In this document: piece after piece, positions 1 to 5,827 of the stretch
How the letters are laid out: each line of letters starts with the position of its first letter
Position numbering within the stretch: position 1 is the stretch's first letter
Notes under the pieces: model-generated
What the model was told of the DNA's origin: nothing
The model's database searches: none
What the model saw: the letters and a program-made list of their open reading frames with translations, nothing else
Assembly: GCA_027314685.1 (NCBI GenBank)
Contig: DAHVAI010000139.1
Location: 1 to 6,828, forward strand
From: Nitrososphaerota archaeon
GTDB lineage: Archaea; Thermoproteota; Nitrososphaeria; Nitrososphaerales; CADDZS01
Direction: 5' to 3'
DNA length: 6,828 bases
Translations under genes and position numbers: made by a program

Positions 1-1069
1 CCTCGCCCAGAAAGTCTGTCTCACCAAAACCGGTAGAATAGACTGCGACAAATTTCACTCCCTTCTTTGCACAGTCAGCCATTACCTGAACGGACATTTC
101 AGACGGAATCACCATCAGCGCCGCATCCACTGAATAAGGTACGTCAGTGATGGAAGGATACACGCTTATCGCATCGGTTGATTTCTCCCTCGGATTTATG
201 ACTGCAACTTTGCCTTTGTACCCGTGCCGGATTATTCTCTGGACTATGCGTCCTCCAACCTTGGTGTAATCTAGAGATCCGCCTATGACGGCAATTGAAT
301 TGGAATTGAACAGATTTCCAAATGCGCTGCCTGAAAGTGGTTGGTCTTCAACTTTCGTACTCTCAGCAAGAATTACTCTTGCATCTACAGCAGCGGAATC
401 ATTTGGATTCTCTGATACTATGAACGGGTTTATCTCAAATTCTGAGATTTCCGGTACTTGCTCTAAAACAGAAGCTATCTTTTGCAAGGCCATTGAAACA
501 AGATTAATATCTAACTTTGAGTTCCCGCGATATCCGTTCAACAGAGGGAATCCCTTAACCTCTCGAATCATTTCTTCTGCTTTCTCCGAAGATATGGGGC
601 ACAGCCGAATGCTTGCATCTTCAAGCAGTTCTACCCAGACCCCGCCCAAGCCAAACATCATCACCGGCCCGAATGTAGGGTCTCTCTTCCCCCCGAGAAT
701 CACCTCAATTCCATGAAGTTGTTTTTGGACAGCAAACTCCACATCCGTTTTCCCATGGACTGCAAATGATGTTTTCATCTGTTCAAAGGCTACCTTCAGG
801 TCCTCGCTCGACTTTATTCCGGTCTTTACACCTCCGAGCTCGCTCTTGTGGAGTATACTCTGAGAGTCAACCTTCAAAACAACGGGATATCCCATTTTCG
901 ATGCCGTGGCCTCTGCTTCGGTGAAGCCTGTAACCTTGATTGTCTTCACGACTGGAATATTTAGGGCTGTCAGCAATTCATTCGCTAAGGAGCCAACTAT
1001 AGAGTCTGAGGTTTTTCTTGTCTTGATCAATGACTTAATTGCATCGAGGTTCAAGCTATTGTCCCGCAC
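1..1069 (-). CDS. ADP-forming acyl-CoA synthetase, ATP-grasp/CoA-binding fusion (3' part outside window)
   Basis: Translated from the minus strand; 356 codons lie in the window and the frame is open through the left edge. Enzymes of this family make acyl-CoA from an organic acid, CoA and ATP, releasing ADP and phosphate. Residues 18-240 are the beta-type ATP-grasp part: MGYPVVLKV near 59-67, HKSELGGV at 74-81, GGKRDPTFGPVMMFGLGG at 126-143, VELLEDASIRL at 146-156, and FEINPF at 211-216. From about 248 the alpha-type CoA-binding domain begins, with SIAVIGGS at 258-265 and GYKGKVAVINP at 283-293. The order beta then alpha is the reverse of the common alpha-beta fusion. The catalytic His of the alpha domain should lie beyond the edge. 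The GTG at 1069-1067 is preferred because a TTTAAA box centred about 25 bp upstream would place transcription start on it; TTG at 1054 is an alternative. Thaumarchaeal 3-hydroxypropionyl-CoA and 4-hydroxybutyrate-CoA synthetases belong to this family. The substrate here cannot be read from the sequence. Confidence 0.9.
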   Translation of the reverse strand, partial: MRDNSLNLDAIKSLIKTRKTSDSIVGSLANELLTALNIPVVKTIKVTGFTEAEATASKMGYPVVLKVDSQSILHKSELGGVKTGIKSSEDLKVAFEQMKTSFAVHGKTDVEFAVQKQLHGIEVILGGKRDPTFGPVMMFGLGGVWVELLEDASIRLCPISSEKAEEMIREVKGFPLLNGYRGNSKLDINLVSMALQKIASVLEQVPEISEFEINPFIVSENPNDSAAVDARVILAESTKVEDQPLSGSAFGNLFNSNSIAVIGGSLDYTKVGGRIVQRIIRHGYKGKVAVINPREKSTDAISVYPSITDVPYSVDAALMVIPSEMSVQVMADCAKKGVKFVAVYSTGFGETDFLGE

Positions 1070-1081
1070 GATCAGAAAACT

Positions 1082-1098
1082 CTTATTAAGATTTAAAC
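1082..1098. promoter_or_regulatory. Divergent archaeal promoter (shared TATA region)
   Basis: The gap between the divergent synthetase and hydratase genes is about 40 bp and contains a self-complementary TTTAAA at 1092-1097. Its centre is about 25 bp from the GTG start of the minus-strand synthetase, the usual archaeal TATA-to-start distance. In the plus direction it would start transcription near 1120, just before the TTG at 1129. A second AT-rich element, TTATTAAG at 1083-1090, could instead start transcription at the TTG at 1111. Both assignments are inferred from spacing. Confidence 0.55.
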
Positions 1099-1110
1099 GA
1101 GGAAAGCGGT

Positions 1111-1908
1111 TTGGCGTCTTCTCACCTCTTGTACACTAGAATATTATGCGAGAAAAAGGAAAATCTTTGCACGATCACTCTGAATAGAGCTGAAAAGCTC
1201 AACGCTTTGGATCGAACGATGAGGGAAGAGCTGGACGATGCTTTCACCGGCATTGCCGCTGACAAGAACATTAGAGTTGTCATTGTCCAGGGTGCGGGGC
1301 GGTGTTTCTCTGCCGGAGCAGACATTTCACAGTTTCTCACTGGAGAGCTTGGCACCGGGGCCTCATTTCCAATGATAACGAGACATCTCACAAAGACGAT
1401 TGAGACCTGCCCGCAGGTGGTCATATTCAAACTGCACAGTTACGTACTTGGCGGCGGTCTGGAGATATCGCTCTCGGGAGATCTGAGGATAGCTTCAGAA
1501 GATGCGGAGCTGGCCCTGCCAGAACTAAGTCTCGGAATGATACCCGGTTCAGGAGGCACTCAGCGCCTGCCAAGATTAGTTGGTGTAGCAAAGGCAAAAG
1601 AGATGCTTTTTTTAGGCACGAGGATATCTGCGGCTGAGGCTTACAGGATAGGACTAGTTCATCAAGTTGTTCCCCGAGATAAGCTTGACGAGAAGGTCGT
1701 GGAGATAGTTGGGGAGTTACTGAAGAGAGCTCCGATTGCCCTAACTGCAGCAAAGACTGCATTGAACAAAGTGTGGAACTATGCAGACTTGGAGTCAGGC
1801 TTGTCAATCGAGAGAGAACTTGTAAACCTCTGCTCGGAGACCAAGGATAGACGCGAGGGCCTACTAGCCTTCAAGGAAAAGCGGGCTCCCAACTTCAAAG
1901 GCGAGTAA
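1111..1908 (+). CDS. Enoyl-CoA hydratase/isomerase family protein (crotonase)
   Basis: Crotonase-fold protein of 265 residues, the family's usual length. It should reversibly add water to a 2,3-enoyl-CoA. The oxyanion-hole segment FSAGAD is at 66-71 and GGG at 114-116. Both hydratase glutamates are present with the correct spacing of 20: E118 in GGGLE and E138 in LPELSLG, matching E144 and E164 of rat mitochondrial hydratase. PGSGGTQRLPRLVG follows at 145-158. True hydratase activity is therefore more likely than an isomerase or hydrolase role. No ATG fits. TTG at 1111 gives the stated start; TTG at 1129 is an equally good alternative, giving 259 residues and a short leader from the TTTAAA box. 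It is the first gene of the plus-strand operon, and one base separates its stop from the thiolase-like gene. A crotonase beside an ADP-forming synthetase recalls the thaumarchaeal 3-hydroxypropionyl-CoA dehydratase/crotonyl-CoA hydratase locus. The thiolase, DUF35 and dehydrogenase partners suggest an acyl-CoA degradation role instead. Confidence 0.9.
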   Translation: MASSHLLYTRILCEKKENLCTITLNRAEKLNALDRTMREELDDAFTGIAADKNIRVVIVQGAGRCFSAGADISQFLTGELGTGASFPMITRHLTKTIETCPQVVIFKLHSYVLGGGLEISLSGDLRIASEDAELALPELSLGMIPGSGGTQRLPRLVGVAKAKEMLFLGTRISAAEAYRIGLVHQVVPRDKLDEKVVEIVGELLKRAPIALTAAKTALNKVWNYADLESGLSIERELVNLCSETKDRREGLLAFKEKRAPNFKGE

Positions 1909-1909
1909 G

Positions 1910-3103
1910 ATGTTCGAAAAGAAAATAGTAATCGCAGGCTACGGCCAGACACCGTTCTCCAGGGGCAACGAATCACGAGGAGAGCAAAAGATTACGACGC
2001 CGCAGTATCTGGCGTGGGCTGCGGAACTGGCCCTTCAGAGCGCATCTTTGACGAAGAAGGACATTGACGAACAAGGTCTTGCGGTCACTAGAACAATGCA
2101 GTCGCCGGCGTTCTGGGGCTGCGAAGTCTCTGAGAACCTGGGGATCACTCCGAGATTTACAATCACGGCAGATCACGGCGGCGTTAGTCCGATAATGATG
2201 CTCATGCAGGCGGCACATGCGATAAACTCTGGAGAGGTTGACTACGTCCTGTGCGTCGGGGCTGATTCTCCGCAGAATACGGGACTGGTCCACGCGCCGC
2301 TCGAAGGCTACAGGCGAGACTTCATGTCGCCTTTCGGAGTGATGAGCCCTAATAGCACTTTTGCGATGGCGTTCAGAAGACACATGGTCCAGTATGGGAC
2401 GAAACCGGAGCACACTGCAAAGATAGCTCTCACACAGAGAAAGCACGCGAACCTAAACCCGCTCGCGTACTTTTACAAGATGCCAATGACGATGGAGGAT
2501 TACAACAACTCTAGACAGATTGCTGAGCCTTTCCGGATTCTGGATTGCGTGATGCCGGTGAACGGCGGCGCTGCTTTTGTTGTGACTAGTGAAGATAAAG
2601 CAAGGAAACTCACGGACAAGCCCGTCTATGTCTTGGGCTATGGCGGTTGCGACAACTACTATCACGGCAGCAAGCAGACTCCTGACATCACCTACATGGG
2701 AATGCACATCGCTGCAAGGAGAGCATTTGAAAAATCGAGGAAGAATATCAACGATCTGGATTTCTTCCAGCCATACGATGACTATACCATAGCTGTCCTG
2801 ATGCAGCTTGAGGAAATTGGTTTCTGTGCAAAGGGTGAGGGAGGCAAGTTCTTGGAAAAGACAGATCTCTCATATAATGGGACGCTTCCAGTGAATACAG
2901 GTGGTGGGCAGCTCTCTTGCGGCCAGCCCGGACTGGCAGGCGGAATGGTGAATCTGCTTGAAGGGGTTCGACAGCTTCGCGGCGAGGGAGATCTGAGACA
3001 GGTGAAAGGCTGCAAGACTGGAATGGTTACCGGGCTAGGCTCAATTCAATACGGTAGGCACATAGGTCATTACGCCAGCTTGATACTTTCTTCTGAGGCG
3101 TAG
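1910..3103 (+). CDS. Thiolase-fold protein of the lipid-transfer/Ltp2 type, lacking thiolase Cys and His
   Basis: A 397-residue protein with the full length and outline of SCP2-type thiolases: IAGYGQTPF near 8-16, a CoA-ester thiolase N-half ending with VLCVGADS at 113-120, and the C-half from about 240. The active site is altered. Where thiolases have a nucleophilic Cys (ACASG type), this protein reads TADHGGVSP at 86-94, with no Cys between 72 and 114. Where thiolases have GHP, it has SCGQPG at 336-341. The segments QPYDDYT at 287-293, GFCAKGEGG at 304-312, NTGGG at 329-333 and EGVRQLRG at 351-358 resemble the Ltp2 aldolase group, which cleaves beta-hydroxyacyl-CoA in steroid side-chain breakdown and needs a DUF35 partner. 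Such a partner is encoded 3 bases downstream. Retro-aldolase activity is inferred; a structural or scaffolding role, or a true thiolase with another nucleophile such as C71 or C337, is possible. The ATG is 1 base after the hydratase stop. Confidence 0.85.
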   Translation: MFEKKIVIAGYGQTPFSRGNESRGEQKITTPQYLAWAAELALQSASLTKKDIDEQGLAVTRTMQSPAFWGCEVSENLGITPRFTITADHGGVSPIMMLMQAAHAINSGEVDYVLCVGADSPQNTGLVHAPLEGYRRDFMSPFGVMSPNSTFAMAFRRHMVQYGTKPEHTAKIALTQRKHANLNPLAYFYKMPMTMEDYNNSRQIAEPFRILDCVMPVNGGAAFVVTSEDKARKLTDKPVYVLGYGGCDNYYHGSKQTPDITYMGMHIAARRAFEKSRKNINDLDFFQPYDDYTIAVLMQLEEIGFCAKGEGGKFLEKTDLSYNGTLPVNTGGGQLSCGQPGLAGGMVNLLEGVRQLRGEGDLRQVKGCKTGMVTGLGSIQYGRHIGHYASLILSSEA

Positions 3104-3106
3104 AGC

Positions 3107-3586
3107 ATGAGCGGAGATTCTGTTTACGACATTGCAAAGACGCTTGTCCAGAGAGCAGATTCTGCTCCCAAAGAGTACAAGAAATCGCTTCCTGGAATCA
3201 CGCCTCTGACAAAGCCATTCTGGGAGGCGGCGACGAAGCATAAGCTTGTCTTGCAAAAGTGCTCTAAATGCGATGTATACCAGTGGTATCCCAAACCTTG
3301 GTGCGTTGAATGCGGATCGAGAGATCTTGTTTGGACACTAGTTGGCGGACTGGGTAAAGTCTACTCGTTTACGATAATTCGCGAAGTTGTCCAGAACTCA
3401 CCTGCATTCGAGGAAGATATTCCTTACGTGCTGGCAGAAATAGACCTTGACGAAGGACCGAGGTTCGTAGCACAGTTGAAGGACGTAAAGCCTGAAGAGG
3501 CAAGAATGGGCATGCGCGTAAAGGTTAGTTTCATTGACGCGACGCCGGAAATAAGCATACCAAAGTTCGAAAGATTCGAGGGATAA
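3107..3586 (+). CDS. DUF35 zinc-ribbon/OB-fold protein, partner of the thiolase-like protein
   Basis: A 159-residue DUF35 protein of usual length. After a helical N-terminus with KPFWEAA at 36-42, a rubredoxin-like zinc ribbon has CxxC-x10-CxxC at C52, C55, C66 and C69, with YPKPWC between the pairs. An OB-fold follows (GKVYSFTII, about 81 onward; YVLAEIDLDEGPRFVAQL, about 110-127; MGMRVKVSF near 137-145). DUF35 proteins are not enzymes by themselves. They bind thiolase-fold partners, as in the archaeal acetoacetyl-CoA thiolase/HMG-CoA synthase complex and the Ltp2-ChsH2 aldolase complex, where the domain lies at the CoA/intermediate channel. The immediate upstream thiolase-like gene, 3 bases away, is the obvious partner. 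All four cysteines are intact. A GAGGCG sequence about 10 bases before the ATG could act as a ribosome binding site. Confidence 0.92.
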   Translation: MSGDSVYDIAKTLVQRADSAPKEYKKSLPGITPLTKPFWEAATKHKLVLQKCSKCDVYQWYPKPWCVECGSRDLVWTLVGGLGKVYSFTIIREVVQNSPAFEEDIPYVLAEIDLDEGPRFVAQLKDVKPEEARMGMRVKVSFIDATPEISIPKFERFEG

Positions 3587-3607
3587 CTCGTTCTAGTTGA
3601 TCTAGCT

Positions 3608-4477
3608 TTGCCACTAATCGAATCTGTCACTTCTGAAGAAACCTCGCTCATGCTCTCCTCTGTGAGAGCGATGCTTGACCAAGAGTGGTCAACAAAGATG
3701 CTGAGAGACTACCAGTCGGGTGAGACTGCGCTTCTGGACCAAATTTTCAAAGAGCTTGTCGAGATCGGGATTGTCCAGTTTGTACGAGAGGGAGCTCCCA
3801 GTGACGTGGCGTTGCTTTGCGAACTGCTTGGCTCAAGGTTACTTCCAGGTCCAGTCATCACAACCCTTGCGGTGAACAGGGCCACAAAGACGGATTCTGC
3901 GCTTCAATCGATGAAGAATCCGAAGATATCCTTCTCTTGTTCGGACATCGTTCCTGAAGCAAACCAGTGTGACTATGCGATATTCAAAGGAAACCTGTAT
4001 GCGAGGGAGCAGATTTCACTCGCCGCTGTAGAGTCACTCGATAGCTCGCTTCATTTTTTCAAAGCTACGCCAAAATCCTCAGGCGAAAGAATAGAACTCG
4101 GGGAGCCCGATTTGCTACTGGTTGTAATTGGCCAGCTGATCGGAAGCGGCGAGGAATGCGTCAACATGACAAGGAACTATGCTAAGATGAGAAACGCATT
4201 TGGAAAGCCCATCGGTTCCTTCCAAGCGGTCAAACACAAGCTCGTCGACTCTGCAATTTCTGTCGAGATGTGTAGGTCATTGTACCTTGGTAAGGCAGAG
4301 AGTTCAAGTCTTGATGCTACAATCCTCGCGTATGTCTCAAAGAGGATTTCAAGGGTGATCACTGACGCGATTCAAATTCATGGAGGAGTCGGGTTCACTA
4401 CAGACGTTGATTTGCACCTGCATCTCAGGAGAGTCGTAGGGCTAAGCAAACTCTTTGGGCATGTTGCAATGTCTTGA
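3608..4477 (+). CDS. Short acyl-CoA dehydrogenase family protein
   Basis: A 289-residue flavoprotein-type acyl-CoA dehydrogenase, clearly shorter than the usual 380 or so. The C-terminal helical domain is well kept: YAKMRNAFGKPIGSFQ at 191-206, whose Arg and Phe normally contact FAD, and QIHGGVGFTTD at 256-266 followed by LHLHLRR at 269-275. The N-terminal helical part (1-85) and the middle beta domain (about 86-165) are compressed and weakly conserved. The IHGGxGFT...DLHLxLRR style is that of FadE proteins that act as alpha/beta heterotetramers in actinobacterial steroid breakdown, where one subunit is short and lacks the base. No companion dehydrogenase gene is in the window. The start is TTG, 21 bases after the DUF35 stop; ATG at 3650 (Met15) is an alternative. 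It is the last gene of the operon. It may desaturate the acyl-CoA, or be the non-catalytic half of a complex. Confidence 0.85.
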   Translation: MPLIESVTSEETSLMLSSVRAMLDQEWSTKMLRDYQSGETALLDQIFKELVEIGIVQFVREGAPSDVALLCELLGSRLLPGPVITTLAVNRATKTDSALQSMKNPKISFSCSDIVPEANQCDYAIFKGNLYAREQISLAAVESLDSSLHFFKATPKSSGERIELGEPDLLLVVIGQLIGSGEECVNMTRNYAKMRNAFGKPIGSFQAVKHKLVDSAISVEMCRSLYLGKAESSSLDATILAYVSKRISRVITDAIQIHGGVGFTTDVDLHLHLRRVVGLSKLFGHVAMS

Positions 4478-4502
4478 AATCTAATGCGCAAGAATTTTGG
4501 AT

Positions 4503-4512
4503 GCTTAAATAG
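4503..4512 (+). promoter_or_regulatory. TATA box for the small membrane protein gene
   Basis: GCTTAAATAG is a good match to the archaeal TATA consensus. It lies in the 67-base gap after the dehydrogenase stop. Transcription would start around 4534, leaving a leader of about 10 bases before the TTG at 4545. This indicates a separate transcription unit from the CoA operon. Confidence 0.55.
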
Positions 4513-4544
4513 AACCGGACAACGAATAGGCTGAACGGACCCGC

Positions 4545-4898
4545 TTGAATTTAGTTGGAATTGCAGTTCAAATCATAGTTGGAATAATAATCCTCGCACC
4601 TGTGCTCTGGATTGCTGGTAGGTCGCTAGTGGGAGCGAACAAGGCGAAATTTACAGACGCAATCTGGATCGTTGTCCTTGGCATTGTAATCGGGGTGGTT
4701 GTTGGAGCCGTTATCAACATCGGACTTATCTCTGCGCTCATAGTGTTCGTCGTCTGGCTCGGGTTGATAAAGCACTTTTTCGATTGCGGCTGGCTGAAGG
4801 CATTTGCAGTTGCGATAGTCGCGGTCATAGTATTCGTGATAATCGTCGCGATACTTGCGATTGTTGGACTCGGAATAGTTGCGTTGAGCGGTCTCTAA
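4545..4898 (+). CDS. Small integral membrane protein of unknown function
   Basis: A 117-residue, very hydrophobic protein dominated by Ile, Val, Ala, Gly and Leu. About four membrane helices can be seen: residues 3-25, 39-58, 59-77 and 86-114 (long enough to be one long or two short helices). The loops carry few charges: R26 and K33-K35 in the first loop, then K77-H-F-F-D and K85 in the loop before the last helix. There is no recognisable domain or catalytic motif. The start is TTG, supported by a TATA box about 37 bases upstream; no ATG precedes the first helix. A clean run of membrane helices with no stops over 117 codons, plus the promoter, argues that it is a real gene. Function cannot be stated. 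Confidence 0.72.
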   Translation: MNLVGIAVQIIVGIIILAPVLWIAGRSLVGANKAKFTDAIWIVVLGIVIGVVVGAVINIGLISALIVFVVWLGLIKHFFDCGWLKAFAVAIVAVIVFVIIVAILAIVGLGIVALSGL

Positions 4899-5131
4899 CA
4901 TATTTCTCGATGACGATGGCTCACTTGTGAACCTTCTCGAACTGCGATTCAGCTTTCACTAGCGAGAAGAGTAAAATCTCTCCTAATATTTTGCGAATAC
5001 AAATCAAGACAATCTCTGGCAGACCTTTTTGTCGTCTTGATGTCGACCCACTGTTGTGATTTCGGAGTTGCAAAAGCCATAATTTGAGGAACAGTCTGCG
5101 AGTTTGGCAATAATCATGTCAAAATTTGTGA
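4899..5131. other. Intergenic stretch without a supported gene
   Basis: No open frame of convincing protein character is seen on either strand. It holds short AT-rich pieces and one imperfect hairpin-forming inverted repeat (5003-5041). A short ATG frame at 5116-5187 is only 23 codons long and reads into the broken gene that follows in another frame. Confidence 0.5.
5003..5041. repeat. Inverted repeat, 8-base arms
   Basis: ATCAAGAC at 5003-5010 is matched by its complement GTCTTGAT at 5034-5041, with 23 bases between. The right arm is preceded by five T residues. It could be a transcript hairpin downstream of the small membrane protein gene or a chance match; no known element is recognised. 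Confidence 0.3.
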
Positions 5132-5437
5132 GACCTCCACCAACTAGTGCTCAACTTCCAGCAGATATCAAACGGTACCTCGGATAACTGGATAGCAGTG
5201 AGGGGAACAAGCGTATCTGGAACTGGCGTCATTGGTCAGAGTTCAACCGGTTATGAGGTATTTGGTTAAAGTGGAAGTGGCGTTGCAATCCACGGCAAAG
5301 CCAACAAGGCGGGACAGTTTGACGGTGGTGTGGAAGTAAACGGCGTCATATCTGTCAATGAAGGACCGAACCTAAAGGGAGCCATCAATGCAACCGAAAC
5401 TATGAACAACAGTGAAAAATCCCAAAAATACGGTTAG
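5132..5437 (+). pseudogene. Remnant of a glycine-rich repeat protein with internal stop
   Basis: One frame (codons starting at 5132) reads as continuous protein except for a TAA at 5267-5269. Before the stop it gives NGTSDNWIAVRGTS, then GTGVIGQSSTGYEVFG. After it comes SGSGVAIHGKANKAGQFDGG, then VEVNG and a hydrophilic tail ending at TAG 5435-5437. The spaced G-V-x-G, S-S-T-G-Y and A-G-x-F-x-G-x-V-x-V-x-G pattern is that of beta-helical, tail-fibre-like or surface repeat proteins, in which short turns repeat and a conserved AGxFxG unit precedes the C-terminus. A single base change at the TAA (for example from CAA or GAA) would restore the frame. No start codon with a sensible N-terminus is found, so the 5' end also seems lost. 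The last 66 bases overlap the 3' end of an opposing small gene. Confidence 0.6.
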
Positions 5438-5662
5438 TACTAATCTTGCATGGATGGAAGTATTCGTTGAAAAGAATGTGAAAGTTGCTCTGGCGCTATC
5501 CATCTGATTCTCTGAAGTTATAACTATCGTGTAACTCCCATCATGCGTTGCGTATTCAGCTGGGTAACGAACCAGTAATATACCAAGAATCACAATCATC
5601 AGAGTATACCAGATGGATTTTCTTTTCTTAATTCGATTCAGTCTGTAGCATATCTCGTTCAA
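5372..5662 (-). CDS. Hypothetical single- or double-pass membrane protein, possibly truncated
   Basis: A 96-residue frame. It has a basic N-terminus (RLNRIKKRK, about 7-15), a membrane helix (IWYTLMIVILGILLV, about 17-31), a polar stretch with beta-strand character (GSYTIVITSENQMDSARATF) that looks like an external domain, and a second hydrophobic stretch (LVLTVFLGFFTVV, about 73-85). The topology with positive charges inside before the first helix looks genuine. The start is TTG at 5662-5660. An AAAAAAAATTT/TTTAAA tract around 5686-5696 lies about 30 bases upstream in the minus direction and could be its TATA box, giving a nearly leaderless message. The C-terminus runs across the tail of the broken repeat-protein gene, so the original end may have been lost. 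No family is recognised. Confidence 0.42.
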   Translation of the reverse strand: MNEICYRLNRIKKRKSIWYTLMIVILGILLVRYPAEYATHDGSYTIVITSENQMDSARATFTFFSTNTSIHARLVLTVFLGFFTVVHSFGCIDGSL

Positions 5663-5685
5663 ACGAATTATAGTTTCCTTCGGCC

Positions 5686-5696
5686 TTTTTTTTAAA
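5686..5696 (-). promoter_or_regulatory. Possible TATA box for the minus-strand membrane protein
   Basis: On the minus strand the sequence reads TTTAAAAAAAA, centred roughly 30 bases before the TTG at 5662. Composition and spacing fit an archaeal TATA box. A plain A/T homopolymer is the alternative. Confidence 0.35.
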
Positions 5697-5827
5697 CGTG
5701 GCCTAAATTATCATGAGTTTACGTACATAATGACATGCAAGCAAGAGGATACGAGGGGAATCCCGTAATTGGGTCGGCCGAATTTGAATTCGACAGTGAA
5801 TCGATACGCGTCGACAAATCAGCGAAA

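Noticed and set aside
285..1139. Plus-strand open frames of 143 and 77 codons (285-716 and 906-1139)
   Set aside because: They are antisense shadows of the acyl-CoA synthetase, whose motifs read cleanly on the minus strand; their translations are low-complexity Ser-rich.
4568..4901. Minus-strand frames opposite the small membrane protein
   Set aside because: They are complementary-strand shadows of hydrophobic codons; the plus-strand frame has the promoter and membrane-helix pattern.
5003..5041. Inverted repeat as transposon or MITE ends
   Set aside because: There is no transposase, target duplication or second copy in the window; the 8-base arms are short enough to arise by chance.
5116..5187. 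Short ATG frame (23 codons) as a separate small gene
   Set aside because: It is too short, lacks a TATA box at a suitable distance, and the next frame carries the repeat-protein remnant.
4899..5740. tRNA gene or CRISPR array in the gene-poor middle region
   Set aside because: No T-loop GGTTCGAATCC-type box with matching arms and no regularly spaced direct repeats were found by eye.
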